64,000 nt of DNA from Strigamia acuminata. Taxonomy: Eukaryota > Arthropoda > Chilopoda > Geophilomorpha > Linotaeniidae. The translations under genes and the position numbers were made by a program. Every line of letters begins with the position of its first letter. The first letter of the stretch is position 1. The DNA is taken from positions 27,761,118 through 27,825,117 of the forward strand of contig OX442314.1 of the NCBI GenBank assembly GCA_949358305.1. The letters run 5' to 3'. Under the pieces are notes generated by a model. The model worked only from the letters and a program-made list of their open reading frames with translations. It was not told where the DNA came from and did no database searches. Of the stretch, positions 11,041 to 22,032 are shown piece after piece.

Positions 11041-11764
11041 CCACAGTTTTTGCCAATTGCTCTAAAAACAAAAAATGAAAGATGTTTTGTTAATCACTGA
11101 AACACACATTAAGTCTATAGTTTGAATTGAATAACTTACTGGTTTCTGCTGTCAAAGCAGCTAATTTGTTTTCAATTTCCTTGGTTTTGGCAGATTGTTG
11201 AATTTGTTGTTGAGTTTGTTGTTCAGTTTGTCGGTCTGTAACAATTATCCAAATGGTCAAATTAAATCCCACAATTTATCCAATTCTCTACACAATATAT
11301 GTATAAATTTTACCTTTGCTTTTAGCATAATCTTCCTCAAATTTCTTTCTTTCCATTTTATGGCCATCTAAGAATAATTTAAATAGCACAATTAAAGTGA
11401 TGAGAAATAGATAAGTAGGCAACATTTTTCCAAAAGTTTCTCCAGCTCCTTTTGTTCATTCGTCAGATGATCCATCTTGACTTTGAACAAATTCTTGCTT
11501 TCATCTAAAACAAAGTGATCAACTTGGTTTGAAGCCAAATTCTTTACCAACTACTCCAAACCCAGACATCGTTCCATCAATTCACTTTCTTTACTTTTCT
11601 TTACTTTCTTTACTTGCATGAATTAATTTCCAATTCTTGGCATCAATTTAATAATTTCCATTAAAATCATCGTTACAAAAACGCGAGAAGAGAAAACATA
11701 ATAAATTTACCGAGACGTTTCTCCACGGCATCAATTCTTTCTTCTAACTTCTTTTTGCCATTAA
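11041..11764 (-). CDS. Coiled-coil protein gene fragment, short phase-1 exons
   Basis: On the minus strand a run of short exons has good splice signals: 11711-11764, about 11424-11504, about 11314-11370, 11140-11235 and a 21-bp microexon 11041-11061. Each starts after an AG and (except the second, whose GTTGCC donor is poor) ends at GTAA. They enter and leave in phase 1, so the frame is kept. The translation is highly charged and heptad-like: KKKLEERIDAVEKR, HLTNEQKELEKLL, then QQTQQQIQQSAKTKEIENK, then KQLAKTV. That predicts a long coiled coil with no enzymatic motif. Neither a start nor a stop exon was found. A foldback element at 10133-10886 sits just downstream, so the gene may be truncated. 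Family unknown. Confidence 0.4.
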
Positions 11765-12003
11765 CTGAAACAAAATGTCAAATTTAGTTTGTTACATGAT
11801 ATACAGATAAATATTACAGAAGTAAAGAAACTTTCAGTAATATCAGAGTATTTAATTTTAATCTAAGATGACATGATGGTCAACATTAGTTGAAACTTAT
11901 ATTGCGTATTGTATGTTATTTAAAAATCATTTATTATAGTAGGAGTTATTTCTACGATATAACGGCAAATCTAATTCAATACCATCAAAATACCTATGTT
12001 ATA

Positions 12004-12758
12004 CAGGGTGTTTCGTTTAAGATGCCCAGTCAATTTCCAGAATAATTATATGCATTTTTAAAAAACCAAGCAGACTATCCTATAGAAAAGTAGGGATGAC
12101 GAATCCAATGGTGTAATCAAATTTTATGCCAGACATGTAACAATGCACTTTTCATTCGCTAACTCGTTAACTGGTTGAGATAGAGCAAAATTTCCAATTA
12201 CAAAGTTGTAGAGCATCATCAAATTAGTACTATCCAACTTATCTTAGTCTTCTTAAGTTAAATTTTCTCATTTTAAAATGAAAACAAATCAGCTGAAATA
12301 AAGCCAGCCATTGTGGCAAAAATTAAATTTCTACTACAAAAGTACTGAATTTCTTCAATAACTGTATTCAAATTTGCATTATTATGCAAGTAAACAAGAA
12401 AAACCACTGTATTTTTTTATGCCTAAATTATTTTATTTTCTAAGAATAAAAATTTTCAATTTGCTGATTTGTTTTTCTTTTTTTTTTTTAAAAAAAACAG
12501 TTAACTTAAGGTGACTAAGATCAGTTGGATAGTACTAATTTTATGATTTTCTACAACTTTGTAATTTGAAATTTTGCTCTATATCCACCAGCTAACGAGT
12601 TAGCAAATGAAAAGTGCATTGTTGCATGTCTGGCATGAAATTTGATTACACCATTGGATTCGGCATCCATACTTTGCTATAGGATAGTCTGCTTGGTTTT
12701 TTAAAAAAGCATGTACTTATTCTGAAAATTGACTGGGCATTTTAAACGAAACACCCTG
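12004..12758. mobile_element. 755-bp foldback MITE, TA-CAGGGTGTTTCG type
   Basis: Begins CAGGGTGTTTCGTTTAAGATG and ends in the reverse complement, flanked by TA (12002-12003, 12759-12760). Arms are about 260 bp and contain the family core GTTGTAGAGCATCATCAAATTAG. Confidence 0.85.
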
Positions 12759-12926
12759 TATACAATTAGTTGCAACTGGATATGCTGGAGATATCAATGT
12801 TTCATTCTCGAAATCAAATAAAAATTTATTTAGTTTGAACCCATTATCACAACACCATACCACATACCATACCATTATCACATCTTCGATACATAACAAC
12901 CGATCTCCATACTGTATGGTGATATA

Positions 12927-13691
12927 CAGGGTGGTCAGAAAGTCTGGTTCTATGTAAATAATTCCCAAACTGTTCTAGATGTTGATTCAGCAAAATTATT
13001 ATAAGGGTAGTATGTCGGAGGAAATCCAATTATGACATCCAACATGACCTCAGAGGTCATCTTCAAGGTCATCCATATTGTAACTCGAGAACCGTGACAG
13101 ATAGAGAGAAAAAGTGAATTAGAAAGTTGTAGAGCATCATCTAATTAGTCTAGAACTGTTCTTAAAAAAATTATCTCTTACCGAAAAGTTTTGAGAAAAA
13201 AAGGTTTGAAATGTTAGTCTACTCAGCTTTGTAACCTAAAACAATCATGTTGGAATGTATTTCTAAAATAAATTATTTCTTTTCTTTTGTGTTTCCTCTT
13301 TTCCACTTACAAGTATGACCAAATAAAGTGTCCTAATTGAGGATTAGCTTGGTTGCCTCTATAGTTTTAGGTTACAAAGCTGAGTTACAATGCTGAGTAG
13401 ACTAATGTTTCAGACCTTTTTTCTCAAAACTTTTCAGTAAGAAATAATTTTTTTAAGAACGGTTCTAGACTAATTGGATGATGCTCTACAACTTTCTAAT
13501 TCACCTTTTCTCTCTATCTGTCACGGTTCTCGAGTTACAATATGGATAACCTTGAAGATGACCTCTGAGGTCAAATTAGATGTCATAATTGGATTTCCTC
13601 CTACATACTACCCTTACAATAATCTTGCTGAATCAACATCTAGAACAGTTTGGGAATTATTTACATAGAACCAGACTTTCTGACCACCCTG
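12927..13691. mobile_element. 765-bp foldback MITE, TA-CAGGGTGGTCAG type
   Basis: Begins CAGGGTGGTCAGAAAGTCTG and ends in its complement, with TA on both sides (12925-12926, 13692-13693). Arms exceed 300 bp and contain GTTGTAGAGCATCATCTAATTAG. The short central part (about 13235-13380) is unrelated AT-rich sequence. Confidence 0.85.
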
Positions 13692-13840
13692 TATAATTAA
13701 CGCTAATGTCATATTTCTTATCTCCTAATTCTTGAATGGTGGATTGTCTACACCAATTGGACATGTCAAGGTCCTTAAAGTGACTTGATCCACCGTCATC
13801 CAGCAATAAATTCATAATAGAATTTGACCGATACTCATTA

Positions 13841-14651
13841 GGGGGTTTCATTATATGAATGATTTTTCAATTTTGTGATTTTGCATTAATCACAAAATCA
13901 TTATTTTTTGATGCCTCCAAAAATGGGATTACATTGAATTAACCCAGTCAATTTTGCAATTGTGTGATCTGGACAACTTTGTGATTTTTGAGTATTGTCA
14001 TGTGATATCTGTTCTCCCAATCACATTCACATTCACTAAAGTACAAGAGAGTGAAAACACAAAATCCCAAAATCATCTAAAAGGTAGTTTTTGTGATTTT
14101 GATGAGAAGTGATTTTGAGGCTTGTGAAAGTCAAAACAAAATGGAGGCATCCAAGCTCTATCTAAGTGGCCAACTTGTATCCTTGTATATCATCAATATG
14201 CTGATGCATCCATGACTGTATAACAGCTAGGAAACTCAATTAATGGCTCTGGTACAATCTGTGAAACTTATATTTATTAAAATGCACCTTATTAAAAAAA
14301 ATTTTGTTCCATCACACAAATAGAACTAGTTATTTTGCATCACATTTTAAAATTGGTTGGGTATAACTAAAACCCAATATGGTGGATAGGAAGTCATGTG
14401 ACTATTTAAATAATTGTTTTTGCACCTAATTGTTAATCACAATTTGTGATGGCCACTTGGATTGAGCTTGGCTGCTGTCATTTTGTCAAAATAGCAAAAC
14501 TACCTTTGATTTTGTGTTTTGTGTATTTTTTCTGTTTTGTGTTTTTGCAATTATGCACATGATTGGTGGAACTGATACCATGTGACAAATCCAAAAGTGC
14601 AAAATTGCTAAAGTTGCAAAATTACAAAATTGTTTAATTAATGAAACCCCC
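13841..14651. mobile_element. 811-bp MITE with GGGGGTTTCATTA termini
   Basis: Starts GGGGGTTTCATTA, ends TAATGAAACCCCC, and is flanked by TA (13839-13840, 14652-14653). Subterminal sequences (CAATTTTGTGATTTTGCA) are imperfectly inverted too. No coding capacity. Confidence 0.75.
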
Positions 14652-14959
14652 TATTGTTGTATGAAAAATATTGATAAGCATGTGATGGTAAGCGACATTT
14701 TTATCTTTTACTTGACCTCTCTCACACATAGTCACAAGCCACATATGCTCAGCAGATGTGACATACTTGTCCCTATTTTTTAACATTGTTCTCCTCGAGC
14801 ATTTTTATTGGTTGACATGACTAAGGAAAGGAAAGGGATTAAAATCTTGACCTATTTTTCTACCTACTTTGAAATTTCAACAGGAAACTGCAGCAATTGT
14901 TTATTACCACAGGTAAAATTTTAATATTTCTTTAAAATATTCTACATCATTATGTTTTT

Positions 14960-15135
14960 CAACTTTATGATGACTTTGATTGAACTTTTGATAGATTTGA
15001 TAGAATTTTTGATAAATTTGATAGAATTTTTGATAAATTTGATAGAATTTTTGGTAAATTTAATGGATTTTTTGATGGATTTAATGGAGTTTTTGATAGA
15101 TTTAATAGAATTTTTGATAAATTTAATTAAAATTT
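14960..15135. repeat. Minisatellite, about 24-bp unit
   Basis: Units of the type TTGATAGAATTTTTGATAAA repeat about seven times. Both strands stay open across it, giving low-complexity frames (FIKNSIKSIKNSIK on the minus strand) that are artefacts of the repeat length being a multiple of three. Confidence 0.8.
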
Positions 15136-15189
15136 CTGAAAGATTTCTTTCTGTTTTAACAAAAGAAATTAACATAAATTAACAATTTT

Positions 15190-15540
15190 GATGAATTTTT
15201 GCGATTTCTGAAAAGATTTAGTGATTTCCAATGAACTTTAGTGATTTTCGATAAACTTTAGTGATTTCCGATGAACGTTAGTGATTTCCGATGAACGTTA
15301 ATGATTTCAATAAAATTTAGTGATGATTTCCGATGAGGTTCAGCGATTTCCAATGAGATTTAGCGATTTCCGATAAGATTTAGCAATTCCCGAATGAATT
15401 TTTATGAAAATCGCTAAATTTTATCAGAAATCACTTAAGCTCATCAAAAATCACCAAAGCTGATAGAAAATCACAAAAGTTCATTGGAAATCACTAAATT
15501 TTTTCATAAATTACTAAATTTCATCGGAAATTGTTACATT
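15190..15540. repeat. Degenerate minisatellite with an inverted second half
   Basis: Units near AGTGATTTCCGATGAACTTT run forward to about 15385. From about 15405 the complement (AAATCGCTAAATTTTATCAG, AAATCACTAAATTT) continues, giving a loosely palindromic array. Confidence 0.65.
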
Positions 15541-16154
15541 TCTATGAATTGCCTTCCAAAATTTTTCTTAATAAATTCGATATTTGTATACTTTTTTAAC
15601 TATACTGTTTCAGAAAAGTTATTAATTGGTAAACACCGGATATTTATGCAAAAAAATTTGCTTTATGCACATACAATTTGCAAAAAAAAACCTATTTTAT
15701 GCAGTAAAAAATATAAAAATATTCTAAAGCTTCAAATAAATGCCTAGATTGAATTAGAACTTTCTAGAATGTGTTGGAGGGAATGCCCACTGCACGTCAC
15801 TGATTATGAGGGGGAAATAGTGTGGGGAATGACCTGCACACCTCTAGCCTAAGGCATCCAATGGAATGCTAATCTGTTTCCATATTCATCAATGTGTACT
15901 GTGTTTGTTTACACTGGACAGCCTCATTTTGAATCAAGGGTGACGTCATTGGTAAACACTGCCATTCCAGCTCAATTATTTTGCTAATTAGACATCTGCC
16001 ATTATTTTAAAATATGTTTACATTTTTTGTATAGTATTTCTTATTTTTTAAAATTTAATTTAATATTAAAAAAAATTTATTATTTATCTCCAAAGATCCA
16101 GTTGTTTCATTCTCAGAATGTCATCATGTCATTACCAATTGAAGGAAAGTGAAA

Positions 16155-16946
16155 TGAGCGAAATTTTACATAACAGTAAACATGACGACTCATTTGTAAG
16201 TAAAATATACACCTCAAAGGTATTACAATCTAACTAATCTTCTTTTTGAATAATTTTCAGGAAAGTTCAATGAATATTAATGCAGAATCATCAGGATTTG
16301 GTAAGAAAGGTATTAAAAAGATTAGTAATAAAAATTATTTACAGGGATCAAAGAGACCACCTGTAACTGATGACAACAATCCATTATTGCGGTCATCTTT
16401 AAGTGAAAGAGAGGCTAAAAAAGTTGCAAAATATTTAAAGGTAGACAATTCAGACAGAAGATGGAAGAATTAAAATATGTCAATTATTCTTTATTTATAA
16501 TTTGTTTAGAACCAACCATTTGCAAGAAAACACTTGGAATTTAATAATGCAGAAGAACAAGGAACCAGTATGCCTTCAGTATGTATGCCTTCAGTTCAAT
16601 AACAAAAAACATCATTTAAACATTCTTAAATTCAATATTGTTTCAGCTTATCATTGCTTTTGTTCAAGAGAACAAATCAGCAATGAAGATCCTCCAAAAA
16701 AAATACGTAGCCTAAAAAAGAAGCAACCTAAGGAAAGCAGACAGCAGCAGGAAATAATTAGTAGGCCACCAAATAAAACAGTTGCACCAGAAATTAGTGT
16801 AAATCAACTTGTCATTAATTTAATATACTTTAAAGCATAAATCTAATATATATATATTTTTTGCTTTTATTTTTTAGGAATGTGTGAGAATGGCATACAG
16901 AGTACAAGTGATCAGGAAAAGATTGGAATATTGGTTCACAATTTAA
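16155..16946 (+). CDS. Small lysine-rich hypothetical protein, five-exon model
   Basis: Exons 16155-16196, 16261-16440, 16510-16567, 16647-16798 and 16878-16946 have GT/AG borders, compatible phases and sum to 501 nt (166 aa plus TAA). The start is ATGAGCGAAATTTTACATAAC. The protein is charged, with DDNNPLLRSSLSEREAKKVA, a basic stretch KKIRSLKKKQPKE that could be a nuclear signal, and a C-terminal RVQVIRKRLEYW. No family is recognised. A possible 44-bp intron inside exon 2 would break the frame, so it is treated as coding. Further exon-like pieces (17023-17080, 17172-17300) follow but contain in-frame stops, so the locus may be a decayed part of a longer gene. Confidence 0.4.
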
Positions 16947-17299
16947 GTTAGTCTACAGTCAAAGTTATTATACCATAGTAATATTTTTAAAGAAATAATT
17001 AAATATTTATAATTTTTTTCAGTATTTTTAAACCTGAAAATCAAGCATTGACGAAGTACATTAAGGATTACGTCTAAGCGGATAAACCAAATGTCACAGA
17101 ATTAGAAATTGACTGTAAGCATAATAGTCTTTTTGATTTTGTTTGTGTAATAACATATAATTTTAATCCTAGTGGCAATGAAGTGTTCTTATTTATCCCA
17201 GAAGGAAAAAGCATGTCGGCAAAACGAACGGATGGAGCAATTCATTTATAGCAATTCATGTCCTCCTAAAAATGCACCTGCGTGGACAGTTGAATTAAA

Positions 17300-17850
17300 T
17301 CATATAAGTTAGGTTTTGATGTGGTTTTCCTAAATGATTAAAAACAGTTGGCCACATTAATATATTTTCATTCTCCCAACTATGTTTTAAAAAAAATGTA
17401 AAAAAATTTTTCAATTAAAAGAATATTTTCAATTATTTATGACTGATGGTGGTTATTTATTTCACATTTTTTAAAAACATTTTCAAGCCTGAATCAAAAT
17501 TAAAATCTTTTTTTTCACATTTAATGTTGTAAATATGCAGAAAAGGTTAAAAAGTTCACTTAAATTTCTTGGAATGTTTGTGTAAATTTACAGAAATTTT
17601 CTGGAATTCATTAGCAAATGTACTGTAAATCCAATTTAAATTTACTGTAAATATCATGACAAACTTAATTAAACTTGTTGTAAATATGCAGTAAAATCTG
17701 TTTGTAAAGTGTCTGTTTACAAGATGATAAATCCTTGTTAAATTCCGTATTTAACAATCATTGTAAACGCAGTTAAACGTATGTAAAGTTGATGTTTACA
17801 ATATGTTTACAAGAATTTTACAATTTGTAAATATTAATTTTCAAGCAGTG
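17300..17850. other. AT-rich spacer, no gene seen
   Basis: Contains repeated TTTACTGTAAAT and TTACAAGA words between the small gene and the BEL/Pao pol. Nothing else recognised. Confidence 0.3.
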
Positions 17851-17870
17851 TTAGACAGTCAGCAACCCAC

Positions 17871-20800
17871 GTGAATCTTGTGCAGTATGAAGACCGACTC
17901 GACCACCTTCTTCAACGTTTTTGGGAGTTGGAGGCAGTAGGCATTCCCCACGAAACTCTCACCAGCGCCCAGGACGAAGATGATCAAGCAGTAGCAAAGT
18001 TTAAAGAGTCCATCAACTGGACGGGAGAACGGTACGAGGTACGACTGCCTTGGTTGCTGGACAAATCAGAGTTGGACAGCAACTATCAAATTGCACTTAA
18101 GAGACTGTGGAATCTTGTTCGCAAGTTTAAACAAAATCCGGACTTGTACCATCGCTATAAGAAGGTTCTGGACGACCAGAAAATTGCTGGAATAATCGAA
18201 ACGGCCCCAGAAGTCGCCAACCAGAGTGGGTGTTACTACCTCCCGCATCGACCAGTAATTCGAGAGCGGCGAAGCACCACAAAATTGAGAATAGTCTACG
18301 ACGCTTCGTCACACGCGCAGAAGAGTCGCTCTCTCAATGACTGCCTGTTTACAGGACCCAATCTCCTACCAGAATTAATCAACGCCCTTTTATTTTTCAG
18401 ACAATATATTGTGGCAATGATTGGCGACATCAAACAGGCATTCCATCAAATTTTGCTGGCTTTGGCTGACCGAGACGCGGTGAGGTTTCTGTGGATCGCA
18501 GACGGATGGGACGTTGAAGGACCAATCGTGTTGGAGATTCTCCGACAAACCAGAGTCCTGTTTGGGGCATCTCCAAGTCCCTACCTGTTGAATGGAACAA
18601 TACAACACCATCTCGAACAATATTCAGATCGTTTTCCCAAATTAATTGTCAAATTGCTAAAGAGATTTTATGTGGATGACTTTTTAAACAGCGAAAAAAC
18701 GACAACAGAAGCCATTGACGTCTACAAGAAGACATCAACCATCATGCTCGAGGCCAACATGGAGCTGGTGAAATGGTACAGCAATTCCCCAGTGCTACGA
18801 GAGCAATTTGCTGTTGACCACCCAACTGCAACGTTCGAAAGTGAGCAAAAGGTGTTGGGCCTGAAGTGGAATGGCGAGAGAGACGACTTGTCACTAGAAC
18901 TCGAGGATGTGAAAGCAACTTTGGAACGTGAATCGAACACTAAACGGCAGGTTATTCAATTGGTTGCGCAGATCTTCGATCCGTTAGGATTTGCGTCGCC
19001 GTTTACAGTTTCAGGAAAGCTGTTTTTCCAGCAGTTGTGGAAATTGCAGATTGGATGGGACAGTCGTCTTCCCCTCGAACTTCTCGAACAGTGGGAGAAA
19101 TGGAAAAAGCAGTTGCCATTGTTGGAAAATATTTGCGTGCCACGACATTTTGGCTTGGATGCAGACTTGAATAATCACGAAATCCATCTGTTTTGTGATG
19201 CGAGCCCCTTAGCGTACGGGGTGGTGGCGTACAATCGTGTGCGTCACCCAAATGGAAGTTGTAATGTATTTTTTATTCTTTCCAAATGCAGGATCGCGCC
19301 AATTAAGACGATTACATTGCCCAGACTCGAGTTGATGGGAGCTTTGCTGCTAGCCAGAATTGCACACAGACTGAAACAATTCACGACCGCGAAGGTCACA
19401 GCTTGGACAGATTCGACAATTGTTTTGTGTTGGCTAAACGAGAAAAGGAAAGCCATTCCATTCGTAGCCAGGAGAGTGGAAGAAATCCAAACGCACGTAC
19501 CTTTTTCGAATTGGCGACACTGTCCAGAAGTCCAAAATCCAGCAGATCTCCTAACACGTGGAATAGATGCAGAGGCGTTGATTCAAGCGAGTGCGTGGTG
19601 GAGTGGCCCCGAGTGGCTCACGAAGGACGAGAATGAATGGCCAAGCAGTAAAATAGACGAGAATAGCGACGAGATCGATTCAGAGGACTATTTGGCAGCA
19701 ACAGTCGTGATTCCAGAGCCACCATTGATGGACAAGCCATCAAAATACGGCAGCTGGAGGCGATTAATACGAATAACCGGATGGGTGAAAAGATTTATCC
19801 AAAATAGCAGAGACAAAGTTCGAAATGGCGCACCGTTGACAGTGGATGAATTGTTAGCAGCTGAACTTTATTGGTTTCGTGCAATTCAACAATCAAACTT
19901 TGCAACAGAACTCACAACTCTCAGCCATCGTCAGGAGTTCGCTCCTAACTCTTTTTTGAACAAAGTGACATGTTATATAGACGAAAATGGTTTAATGCGA
20001 TTGAATACCAGATTGCGATGGGCAGCAGTCAACAGCGACTTGAAAAACCCATATGTTTTGCCCTCAAATCACATTTTAACCACTCTTATCGTTTCAGAAG
20101 CACATCAAAGAATTTTCCACGGTGGACTTGGAGAAACTTTGGCAGAAATTCGTCAAAGGTTCTGGATGCCAAAGTTGAGAAGGACAGTAAAAAGCGTGTT
20201 GCACAAATGTTTCGTGTGCAAGCGAGTGCAAGGACGTTTCGTGCGCCAGACAGAATCATCATTGCCACCAGATCGTGTCACTCAAGCAGAGCCATTTCAA
20301 GTCGTTGGAATCGATTTCGCTGGCCCCCTGTACCAACGTAGTGGAGAAAAATGCTACATCGTCGTGTTCACGTGTGCGGTTGTTCGAGCCGTGCACTTGG
20401 AATTAGTTTCAAACATGAATACGGAGCAATTCATTCAGGCATTGAAACGATTTTTTGCACGTCGAGGAGTTCCGAGCACGATTTACTCCGACAATGCGTT
20501 GACTTTCAAGCGAACGGAGAAAGAACTTTGCGTTTTGTTGAATGCAGTGAGAGGCGAACAAATGCAGGGATTTCTGACCGAACGAGGCGTGAGATGGCAG
20601 TATATCGTCGAACGTGCGCCATGGTGGGGTGGCTTTTGGGAGCGTATGGTGAAGTCAACAAAGTCCAGTTTAAAGAAAGTTTTGGGGAAATCGTCTCTTG
20701 ACTTTGAAGAGTTAACCACTGTTCTTGCAGAAGTTGAGTCATGCATAAACTCACGCCCCCTCTCTTACGTGTATACAGAAGACGAAAATAATTACCCATT

Positions 20801-21239
20801 AACTCCAGCTCATTTTTTAGTCGGAAAACGAAGCTGTACATTGCCAGACCCCAGCCAAAAAACCATTCAACAGTTGCCATCGACATCAGTCACGATTTTG
20901 AAGCGTTGGAAACTCCGTCAACTGAAGTTAGGACATTGGTGGACGCGATGGCAAAAGGAATATCTCACCGAATTGAGAGTTCACCGTAAGAATGACAAGA
21001 ATTCACGAGAAGTTCAACAAGGAGATGTTGTTCTCGTAGAAGAGTTAAACCAGCCCAGGATGACCTGGAAAATAGGAAGAGTCGTCGAAATATTCCGAGG
21101 ACGAGACGGTCGTGTTCGTGCATGCGAGATAAAATTATCAGTCGGGAAGAACTTGCGGCGACCCGTACAGCGATTGTGCGTTCTGGAAACTCACGACATG
21201 GAAGAGTTGAGTGGTGATACCACTCTGGCCCCAGTGTAA
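17871..21239 (+). CDS. pol: BEL/Pao retrotransposon Pol, 5'-truncated (RT-RNase H-integrase)
   Basis: One open frame of 1122 codons with no ATG at its start. It copies element RNA into DNA and integrates it. Reverse transcriptase has YVDDF near residue 268. A Pao-type RNase H follows (LFCDASPLAYGVVAY, TWTDSTIVLCWL in outline). The integrase zinc finger has H-H-C-C (HQRIFHGG to CFVCKRVQG), and the catalytic core shows VGIDFAGPLY and YSDNALTFKR with a downstream Glu. Gag and the aspartic protease are missing upstream, and no LTRs were found on either side. An AATAAA at about 21442 and roughly 300 nt of 3' sequence follow the stop before copy B begins at 21536. The frame is intact, so the copy is recent, but it cannot be autonomous. 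The bases are less AT-rich than the flanks. Confidence 0.85.
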   Translation: MNLVQYEDRLDHLLQRFWELEAVGIPHETLTSAQDEDDQAVAKFKESINWTGERYEVRLPWLLDKSELDSNYQIALKRLWNLVRKFKQNPDLYHRYKKVLDDQKIAGIIETAPEVANQSGCYYLPHRPVIRERRSTTKLRIVYDASSHAQKSRSLNDCLFTGPNLLPELINALLFFRQYIVAMIGDIKQAFHQILLALADRDAVRFLWIADGWDVEGPIVLEILRQTRVLFGASPSPYLLNGTIQHHLEQYSDRFPKLIVKLLKRFYVDDFLNSEKTTTEAIDVYKKTSTIMLEANMELVKWYSNSPVLREQFAVDHPTATFESEQKVLGLKWNGERDDLSLELEDVKATLERESNTKRQVIQLVAQIFDPLGFASPFTVSGKLFFQQLWKLQIGWDSRLPLELLEQWEKWKKQLPLLENICVPRHFGLDADLNNHEIHLFCDASPLAYGVVAYNRVRHPNGSCNVFFILSKCRIAPIKTITLPRLELMGALLLARIAHRLKQFTTAKVTAWTDSTIVLCWLNEKRKAIPFVARRVEEIQTHVPFSNWRHCPEVQNPADLLTRGIDAEALIQASAWWSGPEWLTKDENEWPSSKIDENSDEIDSEDYLAATVVIPEPPLMDKPSKYGSWRRLIRITGWVKRFIQNSRDKVRNGAPLTVDELLAAELYWFRAIQQSNFATELTTLSHRQEFAPNSFLNKVTCYIDENGLMRLNTRLRWAAVNSDLKNPYVLPSNHILTTLIVSEAHQRIFHGGLGETLAEIRQRFWMPKLRRTVKSVLHKCFVCKRVQGRFVRQTESSLPPDRVTQAEPFQVVGIDFAGPLYQRSGEKCYIVVFTCAVVRAVHLELVSNMNTEQFIQALKRFFARRGVPSTIYSDNALTFKRTEKELCVLLNAVRGEQMQGFLTERGVRWQYIVERAPWWGGFWERMVKSTKSSLKKVLGKSSLDFEELTTVLAEVESCINSRPLSYVYTEDENNYPLTPAHFLVGKRSCTLPDPSQKTIQQLPSTSVTILKRWKLRQLKLGHWWTRWQKEYLTELRVHRKNDKNSREVQQGDVVLVEELNQPRMTWKIGRVVEIFRGRDGRVRACEIKLSVGKNLRRPVQRLCVLETHDMEELSGDTTLAPV

Positions 21240-21535
21240 AAACTGGCGTTGTTAGAAGCAGCAAGGTCGCACGTACTCGAGGGGAAAAGCACAGCGCAGC
21301 GCAGAGAAGCCAACCTGCAGGAGGTGTTTTTGAGTGATATTGGATGACGCGTGACCGGAAGTGCTGTAAAAGTGTCATAAATTATCTTGTTTCACCTTTT
21401 GTTCCCCTGATTTTGTATTTGCGACCCCCAGAAATTACAATAAACTTGTTCTTAACCCAAAAAAGACATGCTTTATTTCGAGAATTCATAAAAGTTAGAA
21501 CAGTAGTAAATTTACACAGTTTTAGTCAAAATTAG

Positions 21536-22032
21536 TTACAAATCGACTTTACGAATCTTCAAAACTGCTTCACTAATCAACAAATGATGAAATGTGTTGC
21601 AGTCAGTGTTCCGGTTCAACTCCAACATTCTGTAAACGGTTTCGTCGTCCAAATGTTGCAGTTTAATCATCTGCAATAACCGGACGGCAGCACGCTCTCT
21701 ATTACGATCGCCGTTGCATTTCCACTTGAAAATGCACCGAGCAATCGCATTGCAGCGAGAAACGTCGTTGCCACATTCAATTAAATAACGCATTTCGGGT
21801 TCACTCAACAATTGAATGCTTTCATTCCCTGCTAGTGCTCAATGTTACTCAGAAATTGTAATAATTTACAATCTCGTCGGCAGAGATCGTATTGAGTGGC
21901 CAAACTCCAAACTTTGGGGAACGTTTCCACACTGACGTCATCAGCTAATCGGTCCCAGCAATGGCGAAGCAAATCATGAATTCGCATCAAATGACAGGTG
22001 GAAATTAACTCTGTCAGCAGACGGTAAGTCAC
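21536..22032 (-). pseudogene. BTB/BACK fragment, copy B, frameshifted
   Basis: Duplicate of the fragment at 62-565. Near 21839 one base is missing relative to copy A (AGTGCTCAATG versus AGTGCCTCAATG), which splits the frame into 21832-22032 and 21536-21811. Most substitutions elsewhere are conservative. The domain call is as for copy A. Confidence 0.6.

Noticed and set aside
14942-15182. Repetitive peptide FIKNSIKSIKNS (minus) or its plus-strand counterpart
   Set aside because: Encoded by a 24-bp minisatellite open on both strands; no splice or start context.
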